Shown here piece by piece: positions 44,997-56,936 of a stretch of DNA of 64,000 nucleotides (within the stretch, counting starts at the first letter, position 1; every line of letters begins with the position of its first letter). The DNA is from Tolumonas auensis DSM 9187 (GTDB lineage: Bacteria; Pseudomonadota; Gammaproteobacteria; Enterobacterales; Aeromonadaceae): NCBI RefSeq assembly GCF_000023065.1, contig NC_012691.1, positions 3,042,501 through 3,106,500 of the forward strand. Reading direction: 5' to 3'. The translations under genes and the position numbers were made by a program. The notes under the pieces were generated by a model, which was given only the letters and a program-made list of their open reading frames with translations, had not been told where the DNA came from and ran no database searches.

Positions 44997-46853
44997 TTAT
45001 TTCTGCCCTTTGGGCTGTTTCAGTTTACCCAGCACATGCATTTCGCAGCGTTTACAGTCAAATTTCAGCCGGAACGCCTCTTTACCCATTTTCAGAACCA
45101 GATGATCCGGTTTGAACCCCGGTTCCCGTTCTTTCGGGCACTGATCAAAACTGTAGCGCAGACAATGCTTCGTGATCATCAGCGATACTTCATCCGGCTG
45201 CTGGTTCATTTCATAGGCCGGGGCAATATCACTGACACCATGCTGCTGATAAAACGCGGCCGCCTGCTGGTTATACACGTTCCCCAGATAACTGAGTTTC
45301 TGCTGCGGGAATACCGCCAGCGGTGAACGTTGCAGATTAGGCTGCGGACGCTGATAGGCCGCCATCCGCGCCAGCTCCAACTGCTCCACCGCCTCGCGGC
45401 GCAGGGCATTCAGGCTGCTGACCGGAATAAACCAGGGCTGCGACAACCGGAGCTCAACGTTATCCGCCACAAACATGGTGTTCCCCAGCTTGGCCAGTTG
45501 CTCCCGCAATGTGGTCTGTGCACGCTCCGGATTGCTGGCCGCTTCTTTCGCCAGCGCTAAGGTAGCCTGCGCACTGATACCTTGCTCATCGGTGATCTGC
45601 AGGGCAAATCCCTGATCGGTTTCGCTCAGCTGCAGCGTCACACTGAGATGACGTTCTGCAGATTTTTTCTCCAGCAGTTTTTCAAATTCCTGATCATGGT
45701 TGCGATACAGCAAGGTGCCTGCTGCCAGCCCGCGCACCGGTTCGGCCGGAAACAGCCGGTTACCTTCGGCCCGGTTGACCCGCAAGCCGACCAGTTCGTT
45801 CTTCTGATTGAAATAGCTTAAGCCATCACCGTTATGAAAGGCTTCTGCACCCTGCACCTCGAGCCATTTATCACCCAGCCGGCTCACTTTCCCTACCGGC
45901 TCACCGGCAAATTTTGGTGTCAGGAACGAGGTGATCGGCATCTGACGGCCATGCAGAAAGTAATCCGTACCACCACGGTTAAAACTTTTCTCGGGTTTGG
46001 GGGTAAAGGTATAACGGCTACGTCCCGCAGACGCACGCTGCCATTGCGGCTGCCCGTCCATAATGGCATCCAGTTTCTGCCGGTACCAGGCGGTCACGTT
46101 TTTGACGTAGGAGAGATCCTTCAGGCGGCCTTCAATTTTGAATGAACTGACTCCCGCTTCCGCCAGTGCCTGCAGATTGGCTGTCTGGTTCATGTCTTTC
46201 AGCGACAACAGATGCTGATCTTTGGCTAATGCAGCTCCCTCACGGGTTTCCAGCGTACAGGGCACCCGGCACAACTGCGCGCACTCGCCGCGGTTAGCAC
46301 TGCGTCCGGTGACGGCATGACTGATATAACACTGGCCACTGTAGCTGACACACAGCGCACCGTGGATAAAGAATTCCAGCTCGGCCGAGGTCTGCTGTGC
46401 AATCGCCCGGATCTGCTCCAGTGAGAGTTCGCGTGCCAGCACGACCCGCGAGAAACCGACATCTTGCAGAAAACGAACCTTTTCCGGGGTACGGTTATCC
46501 AGCTGGGTACTGGCATGCAATGCGATCGGTGGCAGATCGAGGCGCAACAGCCCCAGATCCTGCACGATCAGGGCATCCACGCCCGCTTCATAGAGCTGAT
46601 GCGTCAGACGTTGTGCACCGTCCAGTTCGTCATCCCGCAGAATGGTATTAAACGCCACCAGCACCTTGGCATCGTAACGATGGGCATAGGCAGCCAGCTT
46701 TTCAATATCAGCGATACTGTTCCCTGCCGCCGCCCGGGCGCCGAAAGTCGGGCCACCGATGTAAACGGCATCGGCGCCATGGTTGATAGCTTCGATACCA
46801 AATTCGAGATTTTTCGCCGGGGCGAGCAGTTCTAGTTTATGACGGTGATTCAT
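44997..46853 (-). CDS. rlhA: 23S rRNA 5-hydroxycytidine synthase RlhA (U32 peptidase family)
   Basis: 618 residues. The N-terminal U32 domain ([26 protein letters not shown]) has the conserved cysteines CVSYSGQC and [12 protein letters not shown]; the C-terminal part matches the DUF3656 and collagenase-like extension of E. coli RlhA (YdcP, about 653 residues), ending with a CKRCEM cysteine pair. RlhA hydroxylates C2501 of 23S rRNA. The related TrhP/YegQ lacks the long C-terminal part, which favours RlhA. Confidence 0.88.
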
Positions 46854-46929
46854 GTGCGGGAGGCATACTAACGGAACGAAAAAGAGGGGCGATTATAACA
46901 GCACAGCGCAATAATCGGCGAAATCATCA

Positions 46930-49479
46930 TCAAAAAGAGGTGCCGACTATTTTCACCTGCCCGCGACCGGCCCGTTTGGCGGCATAACAGGCTTGATCGG
47001 CACTGGCCAGCAAAGCACTGAATGCGGAAAACTGACCGTTTACCGGGGCCAGTCCGGCACTCGCACCGACATGAAAAATCTGCTCATTCCAGCAAAATTC
47101 AAACTTACATATTTCGCTGATCAAGCCATTCATAAATGACTCGGCATATTCTACCGAGCAGTTACGCAGAATCAGTCCGAATTCATCCCCGCCCAAACGG
47201 GCCACAATATCAGACGCCCTCATTCGGGAACTCATGACTCCGGCCAGCTGCCTCAGCAACTCATCACCGGCAGCATGTCCGGCCGTATCATTCACTCGTT
47301 TGAAATAATCCAGATCGAGATAAACCAGGACACTCTGACCCGCCGTCATCACCGATTCTTTCACCACATCCTGCAAGATTGTTTCAAATGCGGAGCGGTT
47401 AATTAAGCCGGTCAAAGGATCATGACTGGCCTGATAACCCAGCTGTTTTTGTAAGGCACGCATTTCCGTGACATCGGAAAAAACCAATACGCCACCTAAC
47501 AGCTCATCGTTATTACGCAGAATGGGTGCCGCAGAATCCTGGATGGCGGTCATTGAGCCATCCGCTTTTTTCAGATAAGCATCATTGCTCAGATGAATTA
47601 ACCGCCGTTGCCGTAAAGCAGTATGCAAAGGATTTTCCAGTGCATGGCCATCGGCATCCACCAGATGCATTATCCTGTCGACTGACCGGTGACTCGCCTT
47701 GCGGTTAGAACAATCCAGCATGTGTTCTGCTGCCGGATTCATAAAGATGATCCTGACGTTCTGATCCGTCATGACCACGGCTTCCCCGATGGACAGAAGC
47801 GTGGTACGTAACAATTCCCGCTCACGGGATAAATCATTCATCAGCACCCGCAACTCGGTGATATCCCAGTTGGTACCGACCATGCGCCACACACCGCCGA
47901 CAGCATCCCGTTCCACCATGGCATGAATGCGTAAATAGTGAATACTGTCATCATAGTGTTTCACTCTGAATTCGCTATCCAGCACATTTGTTTCATTCAG
48001 AGCCGCTGAGATTTCTTTCAGTATGCGGGGCAGATCATCCGGATAGATACAACTTTTCCAGACGCTGAAAGACGGTACGATATGGTGTCGATCCAGCGCA
48101 TACAGATCGAACATGCGTTCATCCCAGTTCATCTGCTGCTCAGACGGGCGCCATTCCCAGACACCGACCTGTCCGGCCTCTGCCGCCAGCAGATAGCGAT
48201 TGAATAATTCCCTCTCCCGCTCCTCACTCCGCCGACGCCTGTCAATATCCTCTGCCTGCAACACGAAATAATGCGGTAATCCACGATCATCGCGCACCAT
48301 TGAAACCACCAGTAACACCCAGATCATCTGGCCGTTCTTGCGCCGGTAACGCACCTCCAGACGATATGAACTCTGCTGATTATTCAGCAGGCGTTGCTGA
48401 TAACGCTGTTCCATCCCCAAATCATCAGGATGGATCAGTTGTGACCATGATAAATCAGCCAGTTCTGTCTCGCTGTAATCCAGCATATGACACAGTGCCG
48501 GATTCACTTTCAGCAATTGTCCGTCCGTCGACACCAGCGCCATACCAACAGCCGAGGCCTCCATCGCTTCCCGGAACATAGACTCACGGGCCAGCAGTTG
48601 CTGCTCGCGGGTATGCAGCGTATCAACAAAGATCGCCAGTAACAGCGGTGGGATCAGGGTGATTAAAATCGGCAGGTACACAAACAGCATAAGCAGATGT
48701 TGATCGTATTGCGGCCAGGCAAACCATGCCATCCGGATAAAGACCGCAATGCAGAAAGAGACAAGAAAACCTGCCAGCGCGGCACCAAATACACCGTTAC
48801 GGATGGCAATCAGCGCTAATCCCAGCCCCAGATAAACAAACGGGAAAGGAAAATATTTCAGGACCAGGGCGGTGTAGCCAAGCAGCAACAGCAGATTGAG
48901 TGCTAACAACCAAGGCTGATCTCTGTTCCAGCGACGGTGTTTTATCAGTAACAGCAGCGGCATAGCCGATATACTGCAGATCACCGAATTGATATACCAG
49001 GTTATGCCGGTTTCAGACCAGTGCCATGGGGTGCTCAGCGCAAATCCGCTTGCCGCCAGCAGTGCCCCGGCAAGCGGTGGCAGCAGGATGCCGAAAATCC
49101 CCAGTTTCAGCGCGGCATCGATATTGAAATAAAAACATCTGGCTGACTGACTGCGTTCCAGCAGATAGACAGCCAATAAAACCTCAGCCAGATTGGCCAG
49201 CATTAAAGTCAGATGTGCAGTTCCGGAAACATGATTCAGCCAGTAACCGGCACTCAGACCGACCGTATAGCCGGCCAGCAGCAAAGCGCGGAAGCAGGGC
49301 TGATGATAGAGTAATGTGACGATAGTCAGTGCGTTCACATACCATAAGGACGTAATAATCCCCGGCTGCTGAGGTGCAACCGTCGCATTCAGACAAGCAA
49401 CCAAACCCAGTCCGGTTATCGTGAGTATGCGCAGCCACCAGGGGCGGAGCGATACACTTGCCGCGAATTCCTTCCGCAT
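46930..49479 (-). CDS. MASE1-PAS-PAS-PAS-GGDEF diguanylate cyclase
   Basis: 849 residues from the ATG at 49479 (an upstream TTG lacks a ribosome site). An N-terminal MASE1-like membrane domain of about eight helices (about 15-285) is followed by three PAS domains (about 300-680) and a GGDEF domain whose signature RLGGDEFGL is near residue 760. RASD five residues before it is an intact inhibitory I-site, so the enzyme should make c-di-GMP with product inhibition. The order resembles E. coli DgcE (YegE), which has an extra degenerate EAL domain; none is present here. Confidence 0.92.
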   Translation of the reverse strand: MRKEFAASVSLRPWWLRILTITGLGLVACLNATVAPQQPGIITSLWYVNALTIVTLLYHQPCFRALLLAGYTVGLSAGYWLNHVSGTAHLTLMLANLAEVLLAVYLLERSQSARCFYFNIDAALKLGIFGILLPPLAGALLAASGFALSTPWHWSETGITWYINSVICSISAMPLLLLIKHRRWNRDQPWLLALNLLLLLGYTALVLKYFPFPFVYLGLGLALIAIRNGVFGAALAGFLVSFCIAVFIRMAWFAWPQYDQHLLMLFVYLPILITLIPPLLLAIFVDTLHTREQQLLARESMFREAMEASAVGMALVSTDGQLLKVNPALCHMLDYSETELADLSWSQLIHPDDLGMEQRYQQRLLNNQQSSYRLEVRYRRKNGQMIWVLLVVSMVRDDRGLPHYFVLQAEDIDRRRRSEERERELFNRYLLAAEAGQVGVWEWRPSEQQMNWDERMFDLYALDRHHIVPSFSVWKSCIYPDDLPRILKEISAALNETNVLDSEFRVKHYDDSIHYLRIHAMVERDAVGGVWRMVGTNWDITELRVLMNDLSRERELLRTTLLSIGEAVVMTDQNVRIIFMNPAAEHMLDCSNRKASHRSVDRIMHLVDADGHALENPLHTALRQRRLIHLSNDAYLKKADGSMTAIQDSAAPILRNNDELLGGVLVFSDVTEMRALQKQLGYQASHDPLTGLINRSAFETILQDVVKESVMTAGQSVLVYLDLDYFKRVNDTAGHAAGDELLRQLAGVMSSRMRASDIVARLGGDEFGLILRNCSVEYAESFMNGLISEICKFEFCWNEQIFHVGASAGLAPVNGQFSAFSALLASADQACYAAKRAGRGQVKIVGTSF

Positions 49480-49624
49480 TGCTACCAGCCTGATAGACAA
49501 AGAATATGTTACTCATCCCCTGTTTTCAGCTTCAGAAAACACTGAATACAACACAGAAAAGGCAGGAATAGATCTATACAAAGATAGCAGATGGATTAAT
49601 GAACGGCCTGCAGAGAGAGCTTTG

Positions 49625-50128
49625 TTATTTCACATCCATGATCCGCTGCCATGCCTGCAACTTGAAGGCAAGCGACTGGGAGGCGTTGGCCGGACTGGTG
49701 GAAGGCAGACGCTGGCAGATCAGATCGGCAGGATAATCAGCTTTGGCAACATACCGGTGAAAACAGGAAGCTGCTTTTTCGCCGTTAAAAAACACATGAC
49801 GGATCTGTCTGTGCTGGCGGAAAAATTCCGCAAAATTGTTTACCGTCAGAGTGGCATGCTCAATGTTGGCATCCAGACTCCCCTCGCGTTTACAGGATTG
49901 CAGCACATCCCAGAGCGCAATCCCCGCCGCACGTAACGCCGCGGTTCGCTCTTCATAACCGGCTGACGGATCAAACTGCAACAGCTCGGCCATGACAGGC
50001 CAGAACAGATTACGTTTATGCGCGTAATACTGGCCGGCATCCAGCGACGCTTGTCCCGGCATACTGCCGAGGATCAGTATCCGGGCATTTTCATCCGCAA
50101 TCGGTGCAAAGCTATAAAGTAACGTCAT
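49625..50128 (-). CDS. DNA-deoxyinosine / hypoxanthine-DNA glycosylase-like (UDG superfamily, family 6)
   Basis: 167 residues. The N-terminal ILILGSMPGQASL, the YYAHKRNLFWPVM segment and the later FFNGEKAASCFHRY and LPSTSPANAS fit the small UDG-superfamily group annotated as DNA-deoxyinosine glycosylase. Family 6 enzymes remove hypoxanthine from deaminated adenine. The substrate is inferred. It lies downstream of groEL beyond a strong terminator. Confidence 0.8.
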   Translation of the reverse strand: MTLLYSFAPIADENARILILGSMPGQASLDAGQYYAHKRNLFWPVMAELLQFDPSAGYEERTAALRAAGIALWDVLQSCKREGSLDANIEHATLTVNNFAEFFRQHRQIRHVFFNGEKAASCFHRYVAKADYPADLICQRLPSTSPANASQSLAFKLQAWQRIMDVK

Positions 50129-50149
50129 GCTGCTGTTTCCTGAAAAGCA

Positions 50150-50173
50150 AAAGGCCGGATCGCTCCGGCCTTT
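50150..50173 (-). terminator. Terminator after groEL
   Basis: AAAGGCCGGA / TCCGGCCTTT, a perfect ten-pair stem closing a GNRA-type loop (GCGA) on the mRNA strand, with a T-rich tail TTGCTTTTC. Confidence 0.93.
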
Positions 50174-50199
50174 AAGTATGCACTTTGAGTTGCGATGAA

Positions 50200-51855
<1,656 letters not shown>

Positions 51856-51877
51856 TCAAATTGGGGGGTGATAAAAA

Positions 51878-52171
51878 TTATTCTTCAACAATTGCCAGGA
51901 TGTCAGTTTCAGACAGGATCAAAACTTCCTGACCATCCAGCTTCTCGGTTTTCACGCCGTAACCTTCGTTGAAAATCACTTTATCGCCTACTTTGACAGC
52001 CAGCGCTTTCACTTCGCCGTTATCCAGGATTCGACCCGTGCCGACTGCCAGAACTTCACCACGAGTGGATTTCTGAGCAGCAGAACCAGTCAGCACGATG
52101 CCGCCTGCAGACTTAGCTTCAACTTCGGTACGTTTGATGATCACGCGATCATGCAATGGGCGAATTTTCAT
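51878..52171 (-). CDS. groES: Co-chaperonin GroES
   Basis: 97 residues, full length. It begins [16 protein letters not shown] and has the mobile-loop segment [18 protein letters not shown]. It caps the GroEL cavity. First gene of groESL, behind a sigma-32 promoter. Confidence 0.99.
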   Translation of the reverse strand: MKIRPLHDRVIIKRTEVEAKSAGGIVLTGSAAQKSTRGEVLAVGTGRILDNGEVKALAVKVGDKVIFNEGYGVKTEKLDGQEVLILSETDILAIVEE

Positions 52172-52248
52172 TGATAACTCTCCTACTGAGTGTTGTTTCT
52201 ATGAATACGGCCTTCTGCGGCCGAAACTGAATTCAAATACAATCCCCG

Positions 52249-52276
52249 ATCTGGGGGCATATTCCTGCGCTTCAAG
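52249..52276 (-). promoter_or_regulatory. Sigma-32 promoter of groESL
   Basis: On the minus strand: CTTGAAG, 13 bases, CCCCAGAT, one mismatch in each box to the sigma-32 consensus. About 78 bases before the groES start. Confidence 0.88.
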
Positions 52277-52310
52277 GGCGCAGCAGAAAAAATTTGGTTA
52301 AGTACACGTC

Positions 52311-52823
52311 TTACTGATGTGTATCGTCATCTTTATCTTTACGTTCGTACTCGCCATCAATGGTCGTTCCCTGACGTGGTGCCGGTTTGATTTTCTCGTT
52401 GAAAACCTCTTCGCTGTCCGGCTCGACATGCTGCGCTTCGCTTTCCACCGTGGTATGCACACCATAAACCTGCCAGCGCGGGCTGCTGGTGAGCTTGCGG
52501 GCCAGCCAGTGACGGACAAACGGTTGCAGCAGGAATAACGCCACAATATCGGTCAGAAAACCGGGAAACATAAACAGTATACCGGCGAACAGCAGCGCAA
52601 CGCCTTCCAGCATCGTTGCCGCAGGAGCAATGCCCTGTGCCAGTTGCTGCTGCATCGTCATCATGGTCCGCAACCCCTGGGAACGAACCAGTGAAACCCC
52701 ATAACCCGCCGCCAGGATCATCAGCAGGATCACCATAAAGGCGCCGATGACCGACCCAACTTTAATGATGACCCACAGCTCCAGAAAGAACAGCAGGAAA
52801 AAACCAAATGCAATTTTTGCCAC
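52311..52823 (-). CDS. fxsA: FxsA family membrane protein
   Basis: 170 residues from the GTG at 52823, which has AGAGG five bases upstream; another GTG six bases earlier overlaps that ribosome site. Three or four membrane helices (about 4-24, 26-45 and 72-100), with the conserved GYGVSLVRSQGL and LFMFPGFLTD, then a charged cytoplasmic tail. In E. coli, FxsA overproduction relieves F-plasmid exclusion of phage T7; its normal role is unclear. It lies upstream of groES and has its own heat-shock promoter. Confidence 0.9.
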   Translation of the reverse strand: MAKIAFGFFLLFFLELWVIIKVGSVIGAFMVILLMILAAGYGVSLVRSQGLRTMMTMQQQLAQGIAPAATMLEGVALLFAGILFMFPGFLTDIVALFLLQPFVRHWLARKLTSSPRWQVYGVHTTVESEAQHVEPDSEEVFNEKIKPAPRQGTTIDGEYERKDKDDDTHQ

Positions 52824-52877
52824 AGGCACCTCTCAGGCCAAATAAAGTTACGCCGACAAACTGACGTATAAATCACC

Positions 52878-52906
52878 AGATGGGGATGCAGAGCCGCTGA
52901 TTCAAG
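52878..52906 (-). promoter_or_regulatory. Sigma-32 promoter of fxsA
   Basis: On the minus strand: CTTGAAT, 14 bases, CCCCATCT. The -10 is a perfect sigma-32 match and the -35 has one mismatch. About 55 bases before the fxsA start. Confidence 0.88.
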
Positions 52907-52998
52907 GTTTCATCGATCATAGTGATGATCTTTAGTGGTCGAATTTTGCGACAGACTGCATAATTAGAGTAAGAAGATCCATTAGCCGGTGAGCGCCC

Positions 52999-53319
52999 AT
53001 GAGTGATGCTATCGTCGTATTATGCACCTGCCCTGATAATACCTGTGCCCGTGCACTGGCGCAGACGTTGCTGAATGAAAAACTGGCAGCCTGCGTTAAT
53101 CTCATTCCTCAGGTGACATCGCTTTATTGCTGGCAAGGCAAGATGGAAGAAAGCCAGGAAGTGCTGCTGGTCATTAAAAGCCGCCGCACTCTGTTTGGCG
53201 TTCTGCAGCAACGAATACAGACATTGCACCCCTATGAGGTGCCGGAAATACTGGCCATGCCCGTATTAAACGGAAGTCCGGCCTATCTGCAATGGCTTCA
53301 GGAACAAACCACACCATGA
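52999..53319 (+). CDS. cutA: Divalent-cation tolerance protein CutA
   Basis: 106 residues. The CutA signature is visible: CPDNTCARALAQTLLNEKLAACVN near the N-terminus, then SLYCWQGKMEES and HPYEVPEILAMPV. It is a small trimeric protein linked to copper tolerance. Its stop overlaps the dsbD ATG (ATGA), so the two genes are coupled, as in E. coli. Confidence 0.95.
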   Translation: MSDAIVVLCTCPDNTCARALAQTLLNEKLAACVNLIPQVTSLYCWQGKMEESQEVLLVIKSRRTLFGVLQQRIQTLHPYEVPEILAMPVLNGSPAYLQWLQEQTTP

Positions 53320-55046
53320 CACGCTATCTGTACCTCATTTGCAGCTGTTTTTTTCTGCTGTTTATGCTGCCGCTGAAAGCGAATGAGGCTTTGTTGCAGC
53401 AATTGATCCCGGCTGCGAAACCGCAGTTCTTACCGGCAGATCAGGCGTTTGTCGTGACGACACAGCAAACGGACAATCAGCTGCAAATCATTCTGCAGCC
53501 AGCGGAAGGTTATTACCTGTACCGGGAAAAAATCCGCGTAGATGTGGCGGGAGCCGAATCCGCACCGCTCTCACTGCCGGCAGGTGTCCTGCATGAAGAC
53601 GAGTTTCTGGGAAAGACCGAAATCTACCCTCAGACTGTCAGTACCACGCTGTCGTTTCCGGCGATCGCTGCCGGCGCAAAAATCACCCTTCATTATCAGG
53701 GCTGCACAACAGGTTTATGTTATCCGCCACAGCAGACAACCATCGCACTGCAAGCCTTCCGGCCAGCGCTGACGCAATCTGAACCTGTCGTACCGGCCGC
53801 ACCGGACAGCACGGATACCACCGCATTACTGCAGCCGGGTCTGCTGGCTTTACTGAGCTTTTTCGCCATGGGTGTCGGTTTATCACTGACCCCCTGTGTT
53901 TATCCGATGTATCCGGTGCTGAGCGCCATGCTCAGTCAGCATGGCAATACCCTGAGCTGGCAGCGCGGTTTTACGCTGTCGTTCGTCTATGTACTGGGTA
54001 TGGCGCTGACCTATACAGTGATAGGTATCTTCATTGCGTCTGCCGGTGCCGGTATTCAGGGCTGGCTGCAAAATCCGTGGCTGCTCGGGATCTTCAGTCT
54101 GTTCTACCTGCTGCTGGCACTGAGCCTGATGTTCGGCAATGGCATTCAGTTGCCGCGCGCCCTGCAGGACAAGCTGCAGGGGCTGGCGAATCAGCAGTCG
54201 CTGCACTCACTGCGCGGTGTCGCGATGCTGGGCGCGTTGTCCGGTCTGATTGGTTCTCCCTGCACCAGCGCCCCGCTTTCCGGTGTGCTGCTGTTTATCG
54301 CTCAAAGCGGGAACCCGCTGTATGGTGCACTGACCCTGTTCCTGCTGAGTCTGGGGATGGGTTTGCCGTTACTGCTGATGGGGATCTTCGGCGGCAAAGT
54401 GTTGCCCAGAGCCGGTGCCTGGATGGTCTTCATCAAACAACTGTTTGCCGTATTACTGCTCGCGATGCCGCTGTTCCTGCTGGAACGGTTGCTCCCTGCC
54501 CATATAGCTACGCTGCTTTGGTCCTGTTTTGTACTGGCCGTTGTATTGTGGCTGATCTGGCGTCTGTGGCCGGTGACAAAAGCTCCCGGACTGAAAACCG
54601 TGACATTACTGTTGCTGCTCTCCGCCGGCATTTTCGCGGCTACACAGTATGAGTGGCAACCCGCCGATGCGTTGCCATTTACAGCGGTTAACAACAGCGA
54701 GGAATTACAACAACAGTTAGCTGCCGCCAAAGCGCAGGGTAAACCGGTGATGCTGGATCTGTATGCTGACTGGTGTACCGCTTGCCGGGAACTGGATGAT
54801 AAGACGTTCAGCGATCCGCAGGTGCAGCACAGCCTGAGTGATTATCAGCTGCTGCGGGCCGATGTCTCCGCCAATAACGCGGAACACCGCGCCTTAATGC
54901 AGGAGTTGCAGGTACTGGGACTGCCGAATGTGCTGTTCTTCGATAAACAGAGCAAACCCAGCCCGCACTTGCGTATTCAGGGTTTTATCCCGGCAGATGA
55001 ATTACAGGGTAAGCTGGAACAATGTCAGCACAGCCAGCTTTGTTAA
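53316..55046 (+). CDS. dsbD: Thiol:disulfide interchange protein DsbD
   Basis: 576 residues from the ATG at 53316. Signal peptide (about 1-21), then the alpha domain with its cysteine pair [10 protein letters not shown], a membrane domain of eight helices with a Cys in TPCVYPM and GSPCTSAP, and a C-terminal thioredoxin-like gamma domain with CTAC ([13 protein letters not shown]). It carries electrons from cytoplasmic thioredoxin to periplasmic DsbC, DsbE and DsbG. An upstream in-frame ATG (53292) lies inside cutA. Confidence 0.96.
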   Translation: MTRYLYLICSCFFLLFMLPLKANEALLQQLIPAAKPQFLPADQAFVVTTQQTDNQLQIILQPAEGYYLYREKIRVDVAGAESAPLSLPAGVLHEDEFLGKTEIYPQTVSTTLSFPAIAAGAKITLHYQGCTTGLCYPPQQTTIALQAFRPALTQSEPVVPAAPDSTDTTALLQPGLLALLSFFAMGVGLSLTPCVYPMYPVLSAMLSQHGNTLSWQRGFTLSFVYVLGMALTYTVIGIFIASAGAGIQGWLQNPWLLGIFSLFYLLLALSLMFGNGIQLPRALQDKLQGLANQQSLHSLRGVAMLGALSGLIGSPCTSAPLSGVLLFIAQSGNPLYGALTLFLLSLGMGLPLLLMGIFGGKVLPRAGAWMVFIKQLFAVLLLAMPLFLLERLLPAHIATLLWSCFVLAVVLWLIWRLWPVTKAPGLKTVTLLLLLSAGIFAATQYEWQPADALPFTAVNNSEELQQQLAAAKAQGKPVMLDLYADWCTACRELDDKTFSDPQVQHSLSDYQLLRADVSANNAEHRALMQELQVLGLPNVLFFDKQSKPSPHLRIQGFIPADELQGKLEQCQHSQLC

Positions 55047-55318
55047 CTATCTGGTCGCTGTATCTGATCCGCGATAAGGATAACCGCCTCTACACCGGGA
55101 TCACCACGGATGTGCAACGCCGGCTAGCCCAGCATCAGGCCGGCACCGGCGCCCGCAATCTGCGCGGGCGTACCCCGCTTTCCCTGCACTGGCACACAGC
55201 GATCGGCGACCGCAGTCAGGCACTGAAGGCGGAATATCGTCTCAAGCAGTGGCCTAAATCCCGGAAGGAGCTGTTGCCGCAGCATCCGGAGTGGATTGAA
55301 TCCCTCACTACCTGCTGA
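55022..55318 (+). CDS. GIY-YIG nuclease domain protein, UPF0213/YhbQ-like
   Basis: 98 residues, a lone GIY-YIG domain: [20 protein letters not shown] contains the variant LYL...YTG core, followed by the conserved Arg ([18 protein letters not shown]) and a Glu in [11 protein letters not shown]. YhbQ-type proteins have DNA-cleaving activity in vitro; the role is unclear. Its ATG overlaps the end of dsbD by 25 bases. Confidence 0.88.
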   Translation: MSAQPALLTIWSLYLIRDKDNRLYTGITTDVQRRLAQHQAGTGARNLRGRTPLSLHWHTAIGDRSQALKAEYRLKQWPKSRKELLPQHPEWIESLTTC

Positions 55319-55420
55319 TCACCAAAGATAATCCTCCCCTCGCGTAAATCCCGCTGTGTATCCCATATAAAATATGGGAAAATTAACTTTTTACAGAAGC
55401 AAACCAATTTAAGGTAATAA

Positions 55421-56770
55421 ATGACCAAACGCGATGGATTTACCTCCGGTTTCGGCGTGCTGGCCGCGACGCTGGGATCGGCCGTTGGCCTTGGCAATAT
55501 ATGGAAATTTCCGTATATGACTGGCGCCAATGGCGGTGCCGGTTTTCTGCTGATTTATCTGCTGGCAACACTGCTGGTCGGTTTACCGGTGATGATTGCC
55601 GAAATCACCATGGGACGCAGTGCCAAATCAAATCCGATCACTACACTGCAGCGTCTGGCTCCCCGAGGTCAGCCATGGTGGCTGATTGGCGCGTTTGGTG
55701 TCGTAGCCGCCTTCCTGATCATGGCCTTCTACTCTGAGGTTGTCGCCTGGGTGTTTGCCTATGTGCCGAAAGCCATCACTGGCGAGATCCTCTCCAGTGA
55801 TCCGAAAGTCACCGGCGCCGCTTTCGGGGCGCTGATCAGCGATCCCGTGCAATCACTGGTGTGGCAATGGGGTGTATTGCTGTTTATCAGCGGGATCCTG
55901 CTGCTGGGGGTGGCGAAAGGTATTGAAGCCGTTACTAAACGCCTGATGCCGCTGCTGTTCATCCTGTTGCTGATTTTGTGCGGCTTCAGCCTGACACTGG
56001 ATAAAGCCGGCGAAGCGCTGAAGTTTCTGTTCCAGCCTGATTTCAGCAAGCTGAACGGGTCGGTATTGCTGGCCGCCATGGGGCTGGCGTTCTTCAAACT
56101 TTCCGTGGGTATGGGCACCATGATGACCTACGGCAGTTACTTCCGCGACGATCAGAATGTTCCGGTGACCGCCTTCCGCGTCATGTGCGCCGATCTGTTT
56201 GTGTCCATGCTGGCCGGTATTGCTATTTTCCCGGCCGTATTCACGTTTGGCTTTCAGCCGGAAGCCGGTCCGCCCCTGGTGTTTATCACCATTCCGGCGG
56301 TATTCGCGCAGATGCCGTTCGGCCACCTGCTGATGGTGCTGTTCTTTGTGCTGACCTCGGTGGCCGCTATCGGCGCCATGCTCTCTTTGCTGGAAGTGCC
56401 GGTCGCGGTGATCAATGAACGTTTTGGTGTGCGGCGTAAAACCGCCACCCTGATCACCTTGGTGCTGGTTGCCTTACTCGGTTCAACCTGTGCACTGACC
56501 AACAGCACGATGGCGGAATTCAAACTGTTTGGTATGAACATGTTTGATCTGTTCGATTACCTGAGCTCCAATATTCTGCTGCCACTTGGCGGGATCACGA
56601 TTGCCGTGTTTGTCGGTTGGGTCTGGGGCTATCCGGCCTTACAGCAGGCATTAAGCAATCATCAGCAACTGCAGAATCAGCATCTGAGCCGGATCCTGTT
56701 TGTGCTGCTGCGTTTTATTACGCCGCTGCTGATCCTCACGGTCATGCTGCATGCGCTGAATGTGTTTTAA
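55421..56770 (+). CDS. Sodium-dependent transporter of the NSS (SNF) family
   Basis: 449 residues with about eleven or twelve membrane helices. The first helix carries the unwound sodium/substrate motif GSAVGLGNIWKFPYMTGANG, diagnostic of neurotransmitter:sodium symporters (LeuT fold). Substrates are usually amino acids, but the sequence does not say which. Single gene with terminator. Confidence 0.92.
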   Translation: MTKRDGFTSGFGVLAATLGSAVGLGNIWKFPYMTGANGGAGFLLIYLLATLLVGLPVMIAEITMGRSAKSNPITTLQRLAPRGQPWWLIGAFGVVAAFLIMAFYSEVVAWVFAYVPKAITGEILSSDPKVTGAAFGALISDPVQSLVWQWGVLLFISGILLLGVAKGIEAVTKRLMPLLFILLLILCGFSLTLDKAGEALKFLFQPDFSKLNGSVLLAAMGLAFFKLSVGMGTMMTYGSYFRDDQNVPVTAFRVMCADLFVSMLAGIAIFPAVFTFGFQPEAGPPLVFITIPAVFAQMPFGHLLMVLFFVLTSVAAIGAMLSLLEVPVAVINERFGVRRKTATLITLVLVALLGSTCALTNSTMAEFKLFGMNMFDLFDYLSSNILLPLGGITIAVFVGWVWGYPALQQALSNHQQLQNQHLSRILFVLLRFITPLLILTVMLHALNVF

Positions 56771-56833
56771 CCGGCGCGGTTTTTCCGCGTAAAGTGCTGT
56801 GTTTTGCACACTTTGCGCAAGAGAATGATGAAT

Positions 56834-56868
56834 ATGGAGGGGCTGTACTGGCTCCTCCATTTTTTTTC
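56834..56868 (+). terminator. Terminator after the NSS transporter gene
   Basis: ATGGAGG / CCTCCAT around a 13-base loop, followed by eight Ts, 63 bases after the stop. Confidence 0.85.
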
Positions 56869-56936
56869 ACCTAATCTAACCTTCAGGAAGAGCGTATGAT
56901 CATCCGCTCTGTTAATCGCCAGGATGGATCCGCTCA

